NCBI GenBank assembly: GCA_036873135.1
Contig: JAPTYO010000001.1
Location: 39,828,774-39,892,773 of the forward strand
Length of the DNA: 64,000 nt
From: Clarkia xantiana subsp. parviflora
Lineage: Eukaryota > Streptophyta > Magnoliopsida > Myrtales > Onagraceae
Reading direction: 5' to 3'
Both the position numbers and the translations under genes were made by a program. The notes under the pieces were generated by a model. It saw only the letters and a program-made list of their open reading frames with translations, did not search any database and was not told the DNA's origin. This document shows, one piece after another, positions 24,181-41,660 of this stretch. Positions within the stretch are counted from its first letter, which is position 1; the number at the start of each line of letters is the position of its first letter.

Positions 24181-24352
24181 AATAAATCTAAAAGCAATTT
24201 GATCGAAAGCAACTTTTATTCATTAACAACTCAAAGCTGGCTTACATCGGATCTTTATCGATAGACAATTTGCGCCATTCGCGGCGACTTAATATCAAAC
24301 ATGATACTTCTTCAAGTGTGCGCCACTGAAGGAATGTTTCAACGTCTTGCCA

Positions 24353-27300
24353 TCAAGGTCTTCTAGTTTGTACGCATTCGGGGGCTGGCATCCCTACGAT
24401 CTTGTAAGGTCCCTCCCATTTCGGCGATATCTTGTTTACCCGATCTTGATGAACAAACTCGTTCCTCCGCCAGACAAGTTCTCCAACGAAGAATTGTCGG
24501 GACTTGACACGCCGATTATAATATCGGGCTGTTGCCAGACGCATCTGAGCCTGAACTTCATCAGCCTTCCATCTTTTCTCCTCGAGCAAGTCTAAGTCTA
24601 GACGTCTCAGTTCCTCGTTAGTTAGAGGTTCATAATACCTTCTGCGATGGGACGCCACCGCTATCTCCACTGGAGCAACTGCCTCCGTGCCATAGACAAG
24701 GCCAAACGGAGTTTCCCCTGTCGACTGCTTGGGTGTTGTTCTAACAGCCCACAGCACGTTTTCAAGATCATCCAGCCAATGACCTTGCAAGGCGTAAACT
24801 CTCTTCTTCAGGCCATCCATCACGATCTTGTTGGCTGATTCGACTTGGCCATTAGTCTGAGCATGGTGGACGGAAGCTGTCCGATGCTCGATGTTCAACT
24901 CCTCCAGGTACTCCCTCAACTGAGCCCCATTGAACGGAGGGCCATTATCGCTGATCAACACTCGAGGAACCCCATACCGGGATATAATTTGAGTTTGAAG
25001 GAACTTGAGGATCTGCTGCCCCGTTGTCTTGGCCAGCGCCTTAGCCTCTATCCATTTTGAGAAGTAATCGATGGCCACGAGTAAATACTTGCACTGGCCT
25101 TTCGCTTGTGGAAGAGGTCCCACCAAGTCAATGCCCCACTGCGCGAAGGGCCAAGCACTCCTGATGGACATCAAGTCCGCGGCAGGAGCCACGATATTTG
25201 GAGCGTACCTCTGGCATGCATCGCAGGATCGGACCATCGCTGTCGCATCCTTGTTCATCGAAGGCCAATAGTAGCCTAGATTCAACGCCTTCCTCACAAT
25301 GGATCGGGCCCCTTCATGACAGGCCGCGACTCCTTCGTGCAGTTCTCTCAGAATCCGATTCGTATCAGGCTCCGCCACACATTTCAGAAAAGGTTTTACA
25401 TGCCCCCTCTTATATAACTGGTTGTCCACCATCACGTAGTCGTTTGCGATTCGACGCAACCTGACAGCTGCCACCTCATCATCGGGGAGTGCCCCCGTAG
25501 TCAGGTATGTGACCATCGGGGTCATCCAGGTGGGTTTCTCTTCTTCCTCCAATCCTGCTTCAATAGCGCAAACCTCCGACGGATCGATGGTTGAGATGAT
25601 TACTCTCTCCAGGAAGTGCACCTTCCGATTCTCTTCGGGAGCTACTCCTAGGGCAAACTTGCTTAAGGCGTCCGCCTCCGTATTTTCTTCCCTCGGAATC
25701 GCCTCGATGTCGAAGCTTTTGAAGCTTCCCTTCAACGTCTGCACCTCGTGCAAATACTTCCTCATTGTCGGGCTCTTGGCTTCATAGTTCCCCTGGATTT
25801 GATTCACAATCAAGCTGGCATCACACTTCACTTTTAAATGGTCGACTCCTGTACCCTTAGCGATTTTAAGGTCCGTGATGAGAGCCTCATACTCCGCTTC
25901 ATTGTTGGTGGCCCTAAACGTTAAGGCCAAGGCATATCGCAGGGGTTCGCCTCCACCGGGCGGTATCAATACGAATCCTGCCCCCAATCCTTCTACACTT
26001 GATGAACCATCAGTGTACATCTCCCAAGTGTTCTCCTCATTTGGCTGTTCTGGCTGTTCTGCTATCGGGACCTCCATGTTTGCCCCCTCTGCGGGACCCG
26101 CTTCTTCCAGATCGGGTGTCGTAGACTCAGCTATAAAATCCGCCAATGCCTGGCCCTTAATAGCAGTTCTCGGAGCAAAATGAATACGGAACTCCGTCAG
26201 CTCGATGGCCCATTTCACCAATCTCCCCGACGCCTCCGGTCGGTTCAAAAAGTGCTTCAAGGGCTGATTAGTTAACACCGTAACCTCACGGGCATGGAAG
26301 TAAGGCCGTAGCTTTCGAGCAGCAACAATCAACGCAAAGAGATACTTCTCAATAGCGGGATAATTTATTTCGGATTTGGCAAACGCCTTGCTTACATAAT
26401 AGACAGGCACTTGGTTGCCCTTGACAATCTTAATCAAAACAGAACTAACAACAACTTCAGAAACAGCCAAATAGAGATAAAGCGGCTCGCCTGGAACCGG
26501 TTTCGCCAACGGCGGGAGGGTACGGAGGTGCTGCTTGAGTGCTTGGAATGCCTCCTCGCACTTGTCGGACCATTCAAACTTCTTGTGGGCCCTTAACACA
26601 TCAAAAAATTGCATGGCTCTGTCACTCGCCTTGGATAGGAATCGGTTCATCGCGGCCAACCGGTCATTCAACACTTGAACCTCCCGACGAGTCTTCGGGG
26701 ACTGCATCTCCTCGATTGCTCGCAGCTTCTCAGGATTCACCTCGATTCCTCTCTGGCTCACCATGAACCCTAGGAATTTCCCCGAGTTCACCCCGAAAGC
26801 ACACTTGTCTGGGTTCAACCGAACCTGATGAAACTTCATCCGTTCAAACGCCGCCGCCAAGTTTTGGACATGATCTCCTGCCTGTCGGGACTTCACCAGC
26901 ATGTCATCCACATACGCCTCCATAGTCTTTCCCAGCATGTCCCCGAACAACTTGTTCACCATCCTCTGGTAGGTTGCTCCAGCATTGATCAATCCGAAGG
27001 GCATGACGTCGTAGTGATAGACGTCGCTATCAGCATAGAAGGCTGTATGGGGGGCATCCTCCTTCGCCATCTTGATCTGGTTGTAACCCGAGTAGGCATC
27101 CATGAAGCTTAACAGCTCGTGTCCCGATGTAGCGTCCACCAACTGGTCAATCCTCGGGAGTGGATAGCAATCTTTCGGGCAGGCTTTGTTCAAGTCGCGG
27201 AAATCGTCACACATCCGCCACCTTCCATTACTCTTTCTCACCAGGACCGGGTTAGCAACCCAAGTCTGGAATCGGAGCTCCTTGATGAATCCAGCGTCGA

Positions 27301-29947
27301 GCAATCTGCCCACTTCTTGCTGGACCGCGATCCTCTTATCAACGCCCATCGGACGCCTCTTCTGGGCGATAGGCTTGATCGCGGGGTCGATCTTCAGCTC
27401 GTGCACTATCACGTCGGGGCTGATTCCTGGCATATCGCTCGGGGACCAGGCAAACAGCTCCTTGAACTCCATCAGGAGCTCGATCAACTCTCGGGCTCTT
27501 TCCTCCGACAAAGCAGACCCGATCTTCACCTTCCTCTTAGGTCCGTCAATCTCGACCTCTTTTAGATCCTCCATGGGGGCGGGACGCCCAAACTCCTCTC
27601 TAGGATCGGCATCAGTCTGCAGGACAGCCATGGCCTCCCTCCTTCTCCTTCGAGTGGCGTTGACATAACACCTTCGTGACGCCACTTGGTCACCCTTTAC
27701 CTCTCCGACCCCATTGTCAGTCGGGAACTTCATCTTTTGGTGGACGGTTGAGGCGACTGCCATGAGAGGGTTGATGGTGGTCCTCCCGATGATAGCGTTG
27801 TATGTCCCCGCAGACTCTACCACGACGAAATCCACGTTCCGTCTCTCCATCTTCCAGCCACTACCAAACTCCACCGGTAAGGTAATCATTCCCAACGGAT
27901 AGGAAGTCGATCCCGAGAATCCCACCATCGGGAAGTTCACCTGCGTCAGGTCCTTCTTCGTCTTTCCCATGGCTTCCAGGGCGTCTAAGAAAAGAATGTC
28001 GGAGGAGCTCCCTCCGTCTATCAGGATCCGCTTCATCTCGAATCCATCCACATCCAGGGTCACGACCAAGGCGTCGTCGTGGGGGATCTCTACGCCTATC
28101 AAATCCTCCGCCGAGAAAGAAATCATCATTTCTTCCTTTATAGTCCACGACCGGGACCTCTTTCCTAACACCACAGCAGCAGAAATGCGGGAAGCATAGT
28201 TCTCCCGAGAAGCGGATGTGTCTCCTCCCGCTGCCATTCCTCCGTGAATGACGTTAATGGTTCCCCGCCTCTCCTTACGGGGACCAGAACCGGAGGCTTC
28301 CAGCTCAACCTTCTTCTTCTTCGGGGATCGATCACGGGACTTGTAACGGGACCGTGACCGACTTTTAGAGCGGGATCGGCACCGTCCTCTTCCGACGAAC
28401 TCCTTCAGCTTCCCCTTCTGGATCAGCTTCTCTATCTCCTTCTTCAGCTCCCGACAGTTATCGGTGTCGTGATCATTGGCTCGGTGGTACCGACAGTAAC
28501 GATCGGAGCAGCCTCCCAAGAACTCACCTTCTTTCCTCGGGGGGTATCGGGCGAGACCCTGCCGATCCATCACAGCCAGCACGGAGGTCATCGAGCTGTT
28601 GATGGGAACACTACGACCCTCGCGGTTATCCTTCTTCGGAGGACGCCTATCCTCCCTTCTCTCGGGGCGTCCACGGTTCCTACTTCCCTCCGATTTATCG
28701 CCTCCTTTGCGATCATCCGACAGCTTGGACGATGGCTTTGCTCTTCCCGACTTCGGAGGATCAAGCTCTCCGGCGGCAATCTTCGACTCCTGGACGTCGA
28801 TTTGCTGTTTCACCCTCGCTTGCAGGGCCTCCATGCTCCACACAGCCTTCGCGGCTACGCTGTGCATCAGATCGGAACCATACGGAGCAGTTAGGTTCCG
28901 CAGGAAAGTTCAGATGGTCTCTCCCTCCGATATCTCCTCATCGATCTCCGCGGCACTGGCAGTGAATCGTTGGTAATAATACGCCAATGATTCGTCGGAT
29001 CTCTGCACCACCTGGGTCAGGGACCTCACACTCTTCAGGAGACGCCTCCGACCTTGATATTGCTTGATGAAGCGATCGTGCATATCAGCCCAGCACGTAA
29101 TACTTCCTGGCGGTAGGCTGAAAAACCATGTCATGGCCCTTTCTCCCAGGGTGATCGGGAACAATGAACATATGAGGTCATCATTCGAATTCCTACCCAT
29201 ACAAGCCTGGACATGTCTCTGAACATGGCGAACCGGGTCCCCTTCACCATCGTACTCCTTGATGGTCGGAATACCTAGCCCAGGCGGGGCAACGGTATCT
29301 AGCAGCCGCGGAACAAAAGGGTGAGTGGATCGGTCCCTTAGCTCCGATGTCATTTGCTTCTGATCCCCCATGCGGATGTTGACAATCTTCACCACCTGAT
29401 CGGGGGTAATAGGGCCATTCAGGGGAATGGTCCTATGTTGCACTGGCCCGGGACCATCCACCACGAACTTCTCCGAGTGCGCGGGTTCCTTACCCTTATT
29501 CCTGGGTTGAACCTCCTGAACCTCCTGTTCTTCTGGAACCACCCTTGGAGGAGGTGGAGGTAACTCTTCTCGCGGGGGCAATTCCTCTGCCCTCCTGGCA
29601 GCTTCTCTCTTATCCAACAGAGCCTCCATGGCTGCCAAAAACATAGGCATAGCATCTGCTACTGCCTTGGCCAACTCCTAGTTTGAAGAAGAGCCTACTT
29701 CCCTTCGTGGGATTTCCTCTCTGTGCCCCACCGGGTTTGGGGGAGCATCCACCTCCCTTCGCGGGATATCTTGCCTGTTCAGCGTCGTGTCTCGGACTGA
29801 GACCTCATCATCACCATGCCCCCCTGTCTGAGAAACAGCAGGGTGCTCACCTTGTTCAGCAACATATTCCAGCAACGGGGAATTCACAGTTTCAGCGGGG
29901 CGAGAACTGCCGGCCTGAACTTGCTTCTTCTTGCCACCACCGGCCAT
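24353..29947 (-). pseudogene. gag-pol polyprotein of the Tat retrotransposon, broken by two in-frame stops
   Basis: A single reading frame of 1864 codons from ATG at 29947. Order with approximate residues: basic and proline-rich N-terminus; gag capsid region (260-360, ERAMTWFFSLPPGSI); zinc-finger-like C-x5-C..H-x4-H-x4-C (480-500); basic serine/arginine stretch; aspartic protease with ILIDGGSSSDIL (about 644); reverse transcriptase with YVDDMLVKS (about 1010); RNase H with MYTDGSSS (about 1310); integrase with an HHCC finger ending CDACQRYAP (about 1570) and catalytic-core pieces WGIDLVGPLP and LISDNGPPF. Gag packages RNA, protease matures the polyprotein, RT/RNase H copies it and integrase inserts the DNA. 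TAG at 29678-29680 and TGA at 28910-28912 cut gag in the same frame; pol is open for 1504 codons. It is not able to make full Gag without readthrough. Confidence 0.93.
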
Positions 29948-29984
29948 TGATCTGGTAGAAACTATTTTGGCTTTTCGTTCAATT

Positions 29985-30002
29985 TCCCACAGACGGCGCC
30001 AA
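29985..30002 (-). other. Primer binding site of the Tat element
   Basis: The minus-strand TTGGCGCCGTCTGTGGGA begins directly after the 5' LTR end (..CAACA). TGGCGCC-type sites prime from a cellular tRNA 3' end; I do not assign the tRNA with certainty. The element at 58494-62912 has the same site. Confidence 0.85.
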
Positions 30003-30741
30003 TGTTGGATCACAGGCGAAGCTCCGTTACGTTCTTGACGGAAAGCTCGAACTCCTGGGCTCCGCGTAATCCTGCAAAAGGGGATGACCTGGGTGGTGAC
30101 CCAGAATCCCTCTCCGATGCTTAAATGAGTATGTGATCAATAGGGTGGTAAGCAATAGTCTAAGTTCGTATTAGAGAATGAGTTTTCTGAGGTAACTTCC
30201 TCCTTTATATAGGAGGGGAAGTTACTCAGTTACCTGAGACTGCGCCTGGCAGTTTTACCCATGATTCCGTATATCTCGTTCGGGATTCCGTATATCTCGC
30301 CCCACGCTCCGCGTATCTCACCCATACTCCGCGTATCTCGGGCACGCCTTGCGTATCTCGGGGGAGGTTTATCTTATATCTCAACCGTCTCCCCACTACT
30401 CTACCTAGTAGGCGGGTTTCTCGGTCTTATCCTCTGATCACAAGTCCTGATTCATATCGGGGACTCCAGAGTTATCTCATTCTAAGTCACCACCCAGGAC
30501 CCTTTGTCTTACGAGACAGGTCCAGCCTCCGCGGGGCTTTATTATCGGGGCCTTTACTAAGGCATATCGGGGCCTACTCAGAGGCTTATTGTCGGGAGCA
30601 TTCAGCTCGTATATCGGGACCGCTAAATTCGGGACCCTTCATACTGGGCTTCTGGGCCTTCCAGGCCTTTCACGAGGCCCACTGGACCTACTCGTTTCCA
30701 TTGGCTGTTAACGGGGCTAACGATTACATCGGAACCCATCA
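30003..30741 (-). repeat. 5' LTR of the Tat element
   Basis: 739 bp, the partner of 19457-20195. It carries the promoter of the element: a minus-strand TATATAAA at 30204-30211 inside CCTCCTATATAAAGGAGG, itself a palindrome. The R/U5 side then runs to 30003. Confidence 0.95.
30204..30211 (-). promoter_or_regulatory. TATA box of the Tat 5' LTR
   Basis: TATATAAA on the minus strand, centrally placed in the LTR and flanked by inverted CCTCC/GGAGG. Expected to start the genomic RNA a few tens of bases downstream (toward lower coordinates). Confidence 0.6.
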
Positions 30742-30746
30742 ACAAT

Positions 30747-31319
30747 ATATTGAATATACTGTTGTTTTAATATTGTAGTGATATTGGAGCTTATTAAAAA
30801 AAATAGAAATTAATTAACATTAATAATAATACAAATTAAGCCATTAAAATTTCATTTCATGTGTCTCTCGCATTATAATATCTTAGCAACTATAATTAAC
30901 TTTTAATTAAAAAAATAGAAATGTCGAATGTTGGTGAGGAATTTCCTATATAGACATTCGAAATATCAACTTTCTAAATATTTTGTTATCTTAATTTTTT
31001 TAGCTTAGCCAAATAGTCTTATAATATTAAATAACCTCATAATACATTATGAATTTTAATCGTTTTTTTCAACCTTAAACTACATAATTTAATTTGTCTT
31101 TAACAAAAAATGACCTGCAAATTAATTACAATGTCTAAAAACTCCAACTAAAATCCAAATTTTGCTATGTGAAGAGCAAAATAAAACAACATAATTTCAG
31201 TAAAAAAACTCTATAACAAAAGCCAATACCATTCACATATGCATCTATAATCCTATATAACATTTAGTTGATGTTTTTAATCCACTTTAAGTGGATTAGG
31301 GATTTACCTAATACTTATA
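30747..31319. other. AT-rich spacer between Tat element and palindrome
   Basis: It continues the sequence that stood at 19456 before the retrotransposon inserted. No gene or repeat family is recognised. Confidence 0.6.
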
Positions 31320-31841
31320 CTAGATACCAGCACGCGCTATGCGTGCGCGCATTAAAATCATGAGAACGTAACAAATATATGATCACGCCGACTCCGAGTA
31401 CGATACAAGATAACGATCATTTCGACTTCGAGAAAGATAGAATAATCATTCTGACTTTGAGTAAGATACAAGAATAGCCTTAATAATAAAAAAATATAAC
31501 ATAATGTTATAAATAAAATACAATTCTAAAAAAGTTAACGTTAAATGGTAGAGCGACCGGGCGTCCTTTAGTGAGCGTTCTTGCTCCCGGTTGCTCTAGC
31601 ATTTAACGTTAACTTTTTTAGAATTTTATTTTATTTATAACATTATGTTATATTTTTTTATATATTTTTTCTTTTCTTAATAAGGCTATTCTTGTATTTT
31701 ACTCAAAGTCAGAATGATTATGCTATCTTCGGGAGTCGAAATGATCGTTATCTTGTATCGTACCCGGAGTCGACGTGATCATATTTTTGTTACGTTCTCA
31801 TAACCTTAATGCGCGCGCGTATAGCGCGTGCTGGTAACTAG
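31320..31841. mobile_element. 522-bp palindromic element with Helitron-like 3' ends on both sides
   Basis: Two arms of about 230 bp are near-perfect inverted copies around a roughly 60-bp loop centred at 31580. Each outer end reads, outward, a GC-rich hairpin-capable stretch (GCGCGCGCGTATAGCGCGTG on the right, CACGCGCTATGCGTGCGCGC as seen on the left) and then CTGGTAACTAG or its near copy, with T as the next outward base. A GC hairpin about 10 bp before CTAG|T is how Helitron 3' ends look, so the element resembles two Helitron 3' ends joined tail to tail. It has no coding capacity and ends 225 bp upstream of the PRP4 kinase ATG. Confidence 0.85.
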
Positions 31842-32066
31842 TAATAATAATATTATATTAATATTAATAATAATAAATACAAAGCTGTGCGTTTCGTCTC
31901 ACCGGCCTGGCTGGCTTTAGGAAAGAAAACGTTAACCCACCCAGGCCAGGCTGCGACTGGAAAAAGTTCAACAGGCACCCGCGGATTCGCATCTACCTTC
32001 TCTTTCGTCGCGCGTAATCGAGTCAAAACCCCAACCCTAACCCCCAAATTGAGCTGCAATTCACGG
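31842..32066 (+). promoter_or_regulatory. Promoter-proximal region and 5' leader of the PRP4 kinase gene
   Basis: A short region between the palindrome and the ATG. It contains ACCCTAACCCC at about 32034-32044, like the telo-box common in promoters of plant housekeeping genes, and a C/T-rich stretch TACCTTCTCTTTCGTC. No TATA box is obvious, so a TATA-less promoter is likely, or the promoter lies in the palindrome. Confidence 0.45.
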
Positions 32067-37306
<5,240 letters not shown>

Positions 37307-39128
37307 ACAATGTTGCTGATTTTCACTCCAGAATGCTGTTCAACATGATAATTCACTACAATCTAATCTTGTTTCAATATCTAATCATCGTCACTATCTC
37401 TGTTGGCATTTCCTGCGCTGGAAGAAGAGAATTGATGCAGTTGGACGGGTGAGGTCGATGTGAATGATGGGTTGTCGAGAGTAACTCTTTACTGGCAGAT
37501 CTTTCCGAGGAATTTACTGTTTACTATTGTAAGATACTCGCTGAAGGTGTTACTCATTGTAATTGTTCTTGATTATGGCCATCGAAAAGTTTCATACATC
37601 TTATATCTCCATGTAACTTTAGCATGGTTCTTCTCTTGAATGTCTTGGAAACTAAACATAGCAGGAATGAGAACTTATTCTAATATGTCTGAGTAGGTTT
37701 CTCAGTTTGATCATTATGGTTCTTGGTTGGCCCATTGCTGGGTCAAGAGACTCTATCCATTGATATTTCTTTCATTATTTTGCCTTCTTTCTTGGTTTGT
37801 AGTTATTTGGATTCTTTGGGTCCTGGAGAGCCTAACATTGTTTTTGGTTCAGGATACCTGACACTGCTCTGAGGAATTCCTCCGGTGCTTAGATGCTCTT
37901 TTAAGGCACCTGAGAGAAGGTATCTTGGTTCGTTATTGGGAGTGTTTGTTTTATTAAGCTCTAAAACTGTATACGGTTATATGTTATCTGTTCTTCTGCT
38001 GTCATTCATATAGTTTTTTTTTAAAATTGCATTCGAGTTACCTTTTACTGTAATGGTAAGGTTTTTGTGCTATTTACTGAGTTTGTTGGATATTGTTTCT
38101 AAGGCATAGAAAATTGCTCTCTCATTAAGTCTTTCTCACCAATTTTATGTCTTGTCTCTGAATGATATGGAGTCAGCAAGAGTTGAGTTAGCTTTATAAC
38201 TTTAGGGTTTATAGTTGTCCTTAGCTTTTATATATGTTCTAGTACGTAAATTTTTGGTAGTTTTGTTTTTCAATTTGTACATCTCTTTTGTTAAAAACGT
38301 TCATGTCCTAACGAAGTTATCTTACATGTTCATGGGCTGGTCAATGTGGAGGTACTACAATTTGGAGGTTGTTCCAGGATGATGAGAGCAATGAATGACA
38401 GTGAGTAGTTGGCTTGATATTTGCATGACCTTCGCCTGCAATTTTAATTTTTTGGCAACCTAAAGGAGAATAGTCTCTAATATGTTGGTCCTTTCTTTTT
38501 AGGGAAGGTGACAGTCCTTTCTACTCTCTGACCATTGTAAGTATGCTGATGTCCCTTGTAGTTATTGCTGCATCTACGTATCATATCCTAGTCTTTTTTC
38601 GAGCTTTATGCTTCTGTTATGGTGAGTGCTCTTGTTTATATCCTATATTTGTGTATGCTCTGGACATGGCTGCTGCATATTCATGCATGTATTTCTGTTT
38701 TGTTAATAGTGTGATAAATGAAAAAATAGGTTGATAAACTTCGTCAGCTGACAATTCCAATTTTAGTGGTAGTATTTGAGCCCTTGAATATGTAATTGTT
38801 GAGATGTTCGCTTTTTAACTTCACCAATCCACACTCCTTTTTGAAAGGATATGTTACATCAGAGACTTAATCCATTACACTTAGGAGTAATTATAACTGT
38901 TCTCATTGGGTAATATCTCAACAACTTCGAATCTCGGGGAAAGAACAGAGGAATATATGATTCCATCAATACCACTTAGTTATTTTCTTGGATTTGTTTG
39001 GAAGAGAGGAATGAAATAGCTTTCAACGTATTTGAGATCCAGGATGATTGACTTTCTCATAGACAAGTGGGTTAGGAATGGTACGTTCTTCGTGTAATTG
39101 GAATCCAAATCTGATTTACACACATTCA
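37307..39128. other. 3' flank of the PRP4 kinase gene
   Basis: Probable 3' untranslated region and downstream DNA. No second gene is supportable; open frames here are short and lack family features. T-rich, with moderate GC compared with the surrounding region. Confidence 0.5.
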
Positions 39129-39378
39129 TGGGCACATAGAATCTAATGTTCGATATATCTTGCACCTCATGCTGTCTTATTATAATGACATTCTTATATA
39201 AGCTTTCACTATCTTTTTTTTTATAGCAAATGTAAAAAAAGATTCACATACATGGTAACATCTTATATTGTCCATGAAAATATAAAGATCCCATTTGTAC
39301 TTCCCCCTAAACCAAAAAAATTTCAATTCGAACCCAACTTGTTGTGTGTCATGAGTTTCTACACCCTCAATGGCCCTT

Positions 39379-39670
39379 CTATTATTTTTCCTCCAAATAT
39401 CTTAGTAGGGAATCCTCAAAAGTTTTTAGTCCTTGAAGGTTTTCAATATATATAATCTGGCTAAAAACTTTAAGTTCTGGTATTCAAAAGATTGTAGAGC
39501 TAAAAGAGAAGATGATAGATCATATTACTCTATTATTTTTCCTCCAAATATCTTAGTAGGGAATCCTCAAAAGTTTTTAGTCCTTGAAGGTTTTCAATAT
39601 AAATAATCTGGCTAAAAACTTAAGTTCTGGTATTCAAAAGATTGTAGAGCTAAAAGAGAAGATGATGATG
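39379..39670 (+). repeat. Two-unit tandem duplication, about 151 bp period
   Basis: CTATTATTTTTCCTCCAAAT starts at both 39379 and 39530, and the units stay almost identical through TCTGGCTAAAAACTT and AAGAGAAGATGAT. Noncoding. Confidence 0.85.
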
Positions 39671-40604
39671 AATCATCATATTACAATTTAATATCAATTT
39701 CAAGTTTCACACGGAAAAGATCTTCAGACAATACTTAAGTCTTCAAATAAAGGATTTGGACTGGTATCTTATGTTTAATAGTAAAGAAAAGAGTAGAGGT
39801 TTGAATTGAGGGATATCGAGGGAAAAAAAAGATAGGGCAAATACTCAAACAGAGGTGTTGAGAAATGGAGGGAATTTTTTTTTTTTTAACCTTCAGTATC
39901 ACCCTTCTATTTGGATGGCATTTAAAGGAATAAGAGCATTTGAAATGTGAACATAAGTTTTTCATTTATGGTATTTAACACAATTTGAACTGCTTACATA
40001 CGTGATGCAGTATACAATAATCCATAGGATCATTTATACATATATTTGTTAGATTATTAAGGTTAGTATATCACTAACATGCACATTGGTTTGTAATGTG
40101 GCAGACTAGATATGTTTTTATCCTAAGGGGTTACGTAAATGAGATCTCCTAGACCAAGTTGTTGAACTTGTTATGTTTTTATTCACATGAGCGGCATAGT
40201 AATTTGGCTTTAGTAATGAAGATTGTACTTCCATGATAAAAAAGGAAGCTTGTTGGCTAGTATTCCCTCGAGACTTGAATGATTAAGTTTGAAACATGGA
40301 GCCTTGATTCATAGTTAGACTCACTGCATGTATATTTTTCTGGCCCGTCTTTGTTGTCATTTTCTTTCTACCTTATGATAAGCATGTGGGGGATAGTGTT
40401 ATGTTAGGTGGCACATGTGTTTGATTTCTAGTTTGCTGTTTACATAAGGTGTAGGTTCACAAACTTCACATATTTTCAGTTAATAAAGATTTCAAATTAT
40501 GAACAAAGAATTATCAAACCGCAAAATAAAGATGCAGGAAAGGAATTAGGAAAAGTATCCAATTATTTCGGAGCTAACACTCCAACCTCGCCGGAGTGCC
40601 AGGT

Positions 40605-40920
40605 GGGATTTATACGAATATGAATAGAATTGATACCTGTATTCTTAGGATGGGTTGTGATAGGTGTCACATTGTTGAGATGACTTAACATTAAGATTGT
40701 AGTTATCTTAATCTGTTATTTTCTTCAATTGGTTATTCTTATTAAGCGAAAACTGAGCTAGCAATTTAGATACCTTAATGGATTTATACGAATATGAATA
40801 GAATTGATACCTGTAGGCTTAGGATGGATTGTAGTTGTCTTAATTTGTTCTTTTCTTAAATTGGTTATTGTTATTAAGCGAAAACCGAGCTAGCTATTGA
40901 GATACCCAGTTTTCTCTTAA
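40605..40920 (+). repeat. Two-unit direct repeat, about 170 bp period
   Basis: GGATTTATACGAATATGAAT followed by AGAATTGATACCTGTA occurs near 40608 and again near 40780. TTGGTTATT-TTATTAAGCGAAAAC is repeated behind each. A shorter related phrase is at 43675-43740, and the duplicate copy of the region is near 47020. Confidence 0.7.
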
Positions 40921-41176
40921 GCCGAACTAATCTTTTATCTTGTTGTGCAAGAAAAATACCGAAGTGCAGGTAACACGTCTATCTATTTCGTCCTTGCTGT
41001 TTCTGGTAGACACTGCAGGTTTATGCTGAAACTAAATGGCTGTTTCGTGTTACCTAGTACAACGGTCGGGTCGTGTTTTTTTCTCGAAAGAAACTGAACC
41101 AATGGAACTGACAGCTTAAAATCCAAAGGTAAGAGAACAGGTAGGTATTTAGACACTGTCAAATGATTGTTCACAG

Positions 41177-41361
41177 GAGTTGGAGCTTTGTTTGATCATG
41201 TAGAAGCAAATGCCCTTACCAAATTTTGTGAACTTGTGGGAAACGTTGTTAATGGCTGCCCGGTAACTCCGGTGGTTAAGCTGATGAACACGAAAACCGG
41301 TCCAGCTTCATCGGATTACTACAACTTAGGTTATGGTTTTAGGTCATGTTTTTTATTGTAA
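41177..41361 (+). pseudogene. Possible orphan terminal exon, unknown family
   Basis: After an acceptor-like TTGTTCACAG (41167-41176) an open stretch encodes GVGALFDHVEANALTKFCEL, then VGNVVNGCPVTPVV and ends DYYNLGYGFRSCFLL with TAA at 41359-41361. The composition looks coding rather than random in this AT-rich setting. I do not recognise it and find no upstream exon. It is probably a gene fragment; alternatively the last exon of a gene with distant exons. Confidence 0.3.
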
Positions 41362-41660
41362 AATTATCTCGCGTATTTGAGTTTCGGCAATATACTTATC
41401 TCGACATATTTTTCATATCGACTCTAAAGTGCCAACTTTTTTGTGATGGTAAATACGCCTTGGGTAAGAAGAGATTAGTTTATATTTGGAGCAAATACGT
41501 AAGAGGTGCTAAATAATCGTTTTGGTCATCAAATTAATAAAATTAACTTAAAACTAAACGAATAAAATATATTATATAACCCAAAAACAATTGTAATATA
41601 CTCACGTTATATTTTTAATACACTTACCTTTTCTTAATACAAATTATGGCATTGTATATA

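Larger units (their letters stand above)
19457..30741 (-). mobile_element. Full-length Ty3/gypsy Tat-lineage LTR retrotransposon
   Basis: An 11.3-kb element on the minus strand, bounded by the 5-bp target duplication ACAAT (19452-19456 and 30742-30746). Order along its own strand: 5' LTR (30741 to 30003), primer binding site, gag-pol (29947 to 24353), a tandem-repeat region (about 24180 to 23640), an antisense gene on the opposite strand (20810-23482), polypurine tract and 3' LTR (20195 to 19457). Both LTRs are 739 bp and differ at only about ten sites by eye, mostly transitions, so insertion is recent. The length, the single gag-pol frame, the gag C-x-H..H-x-x-x-x-C finger and the extra antisense gene near the 3' LTR fit the Tat group. 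Two stops in gag-pol make it defective in cis. Confidence 0.95.
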
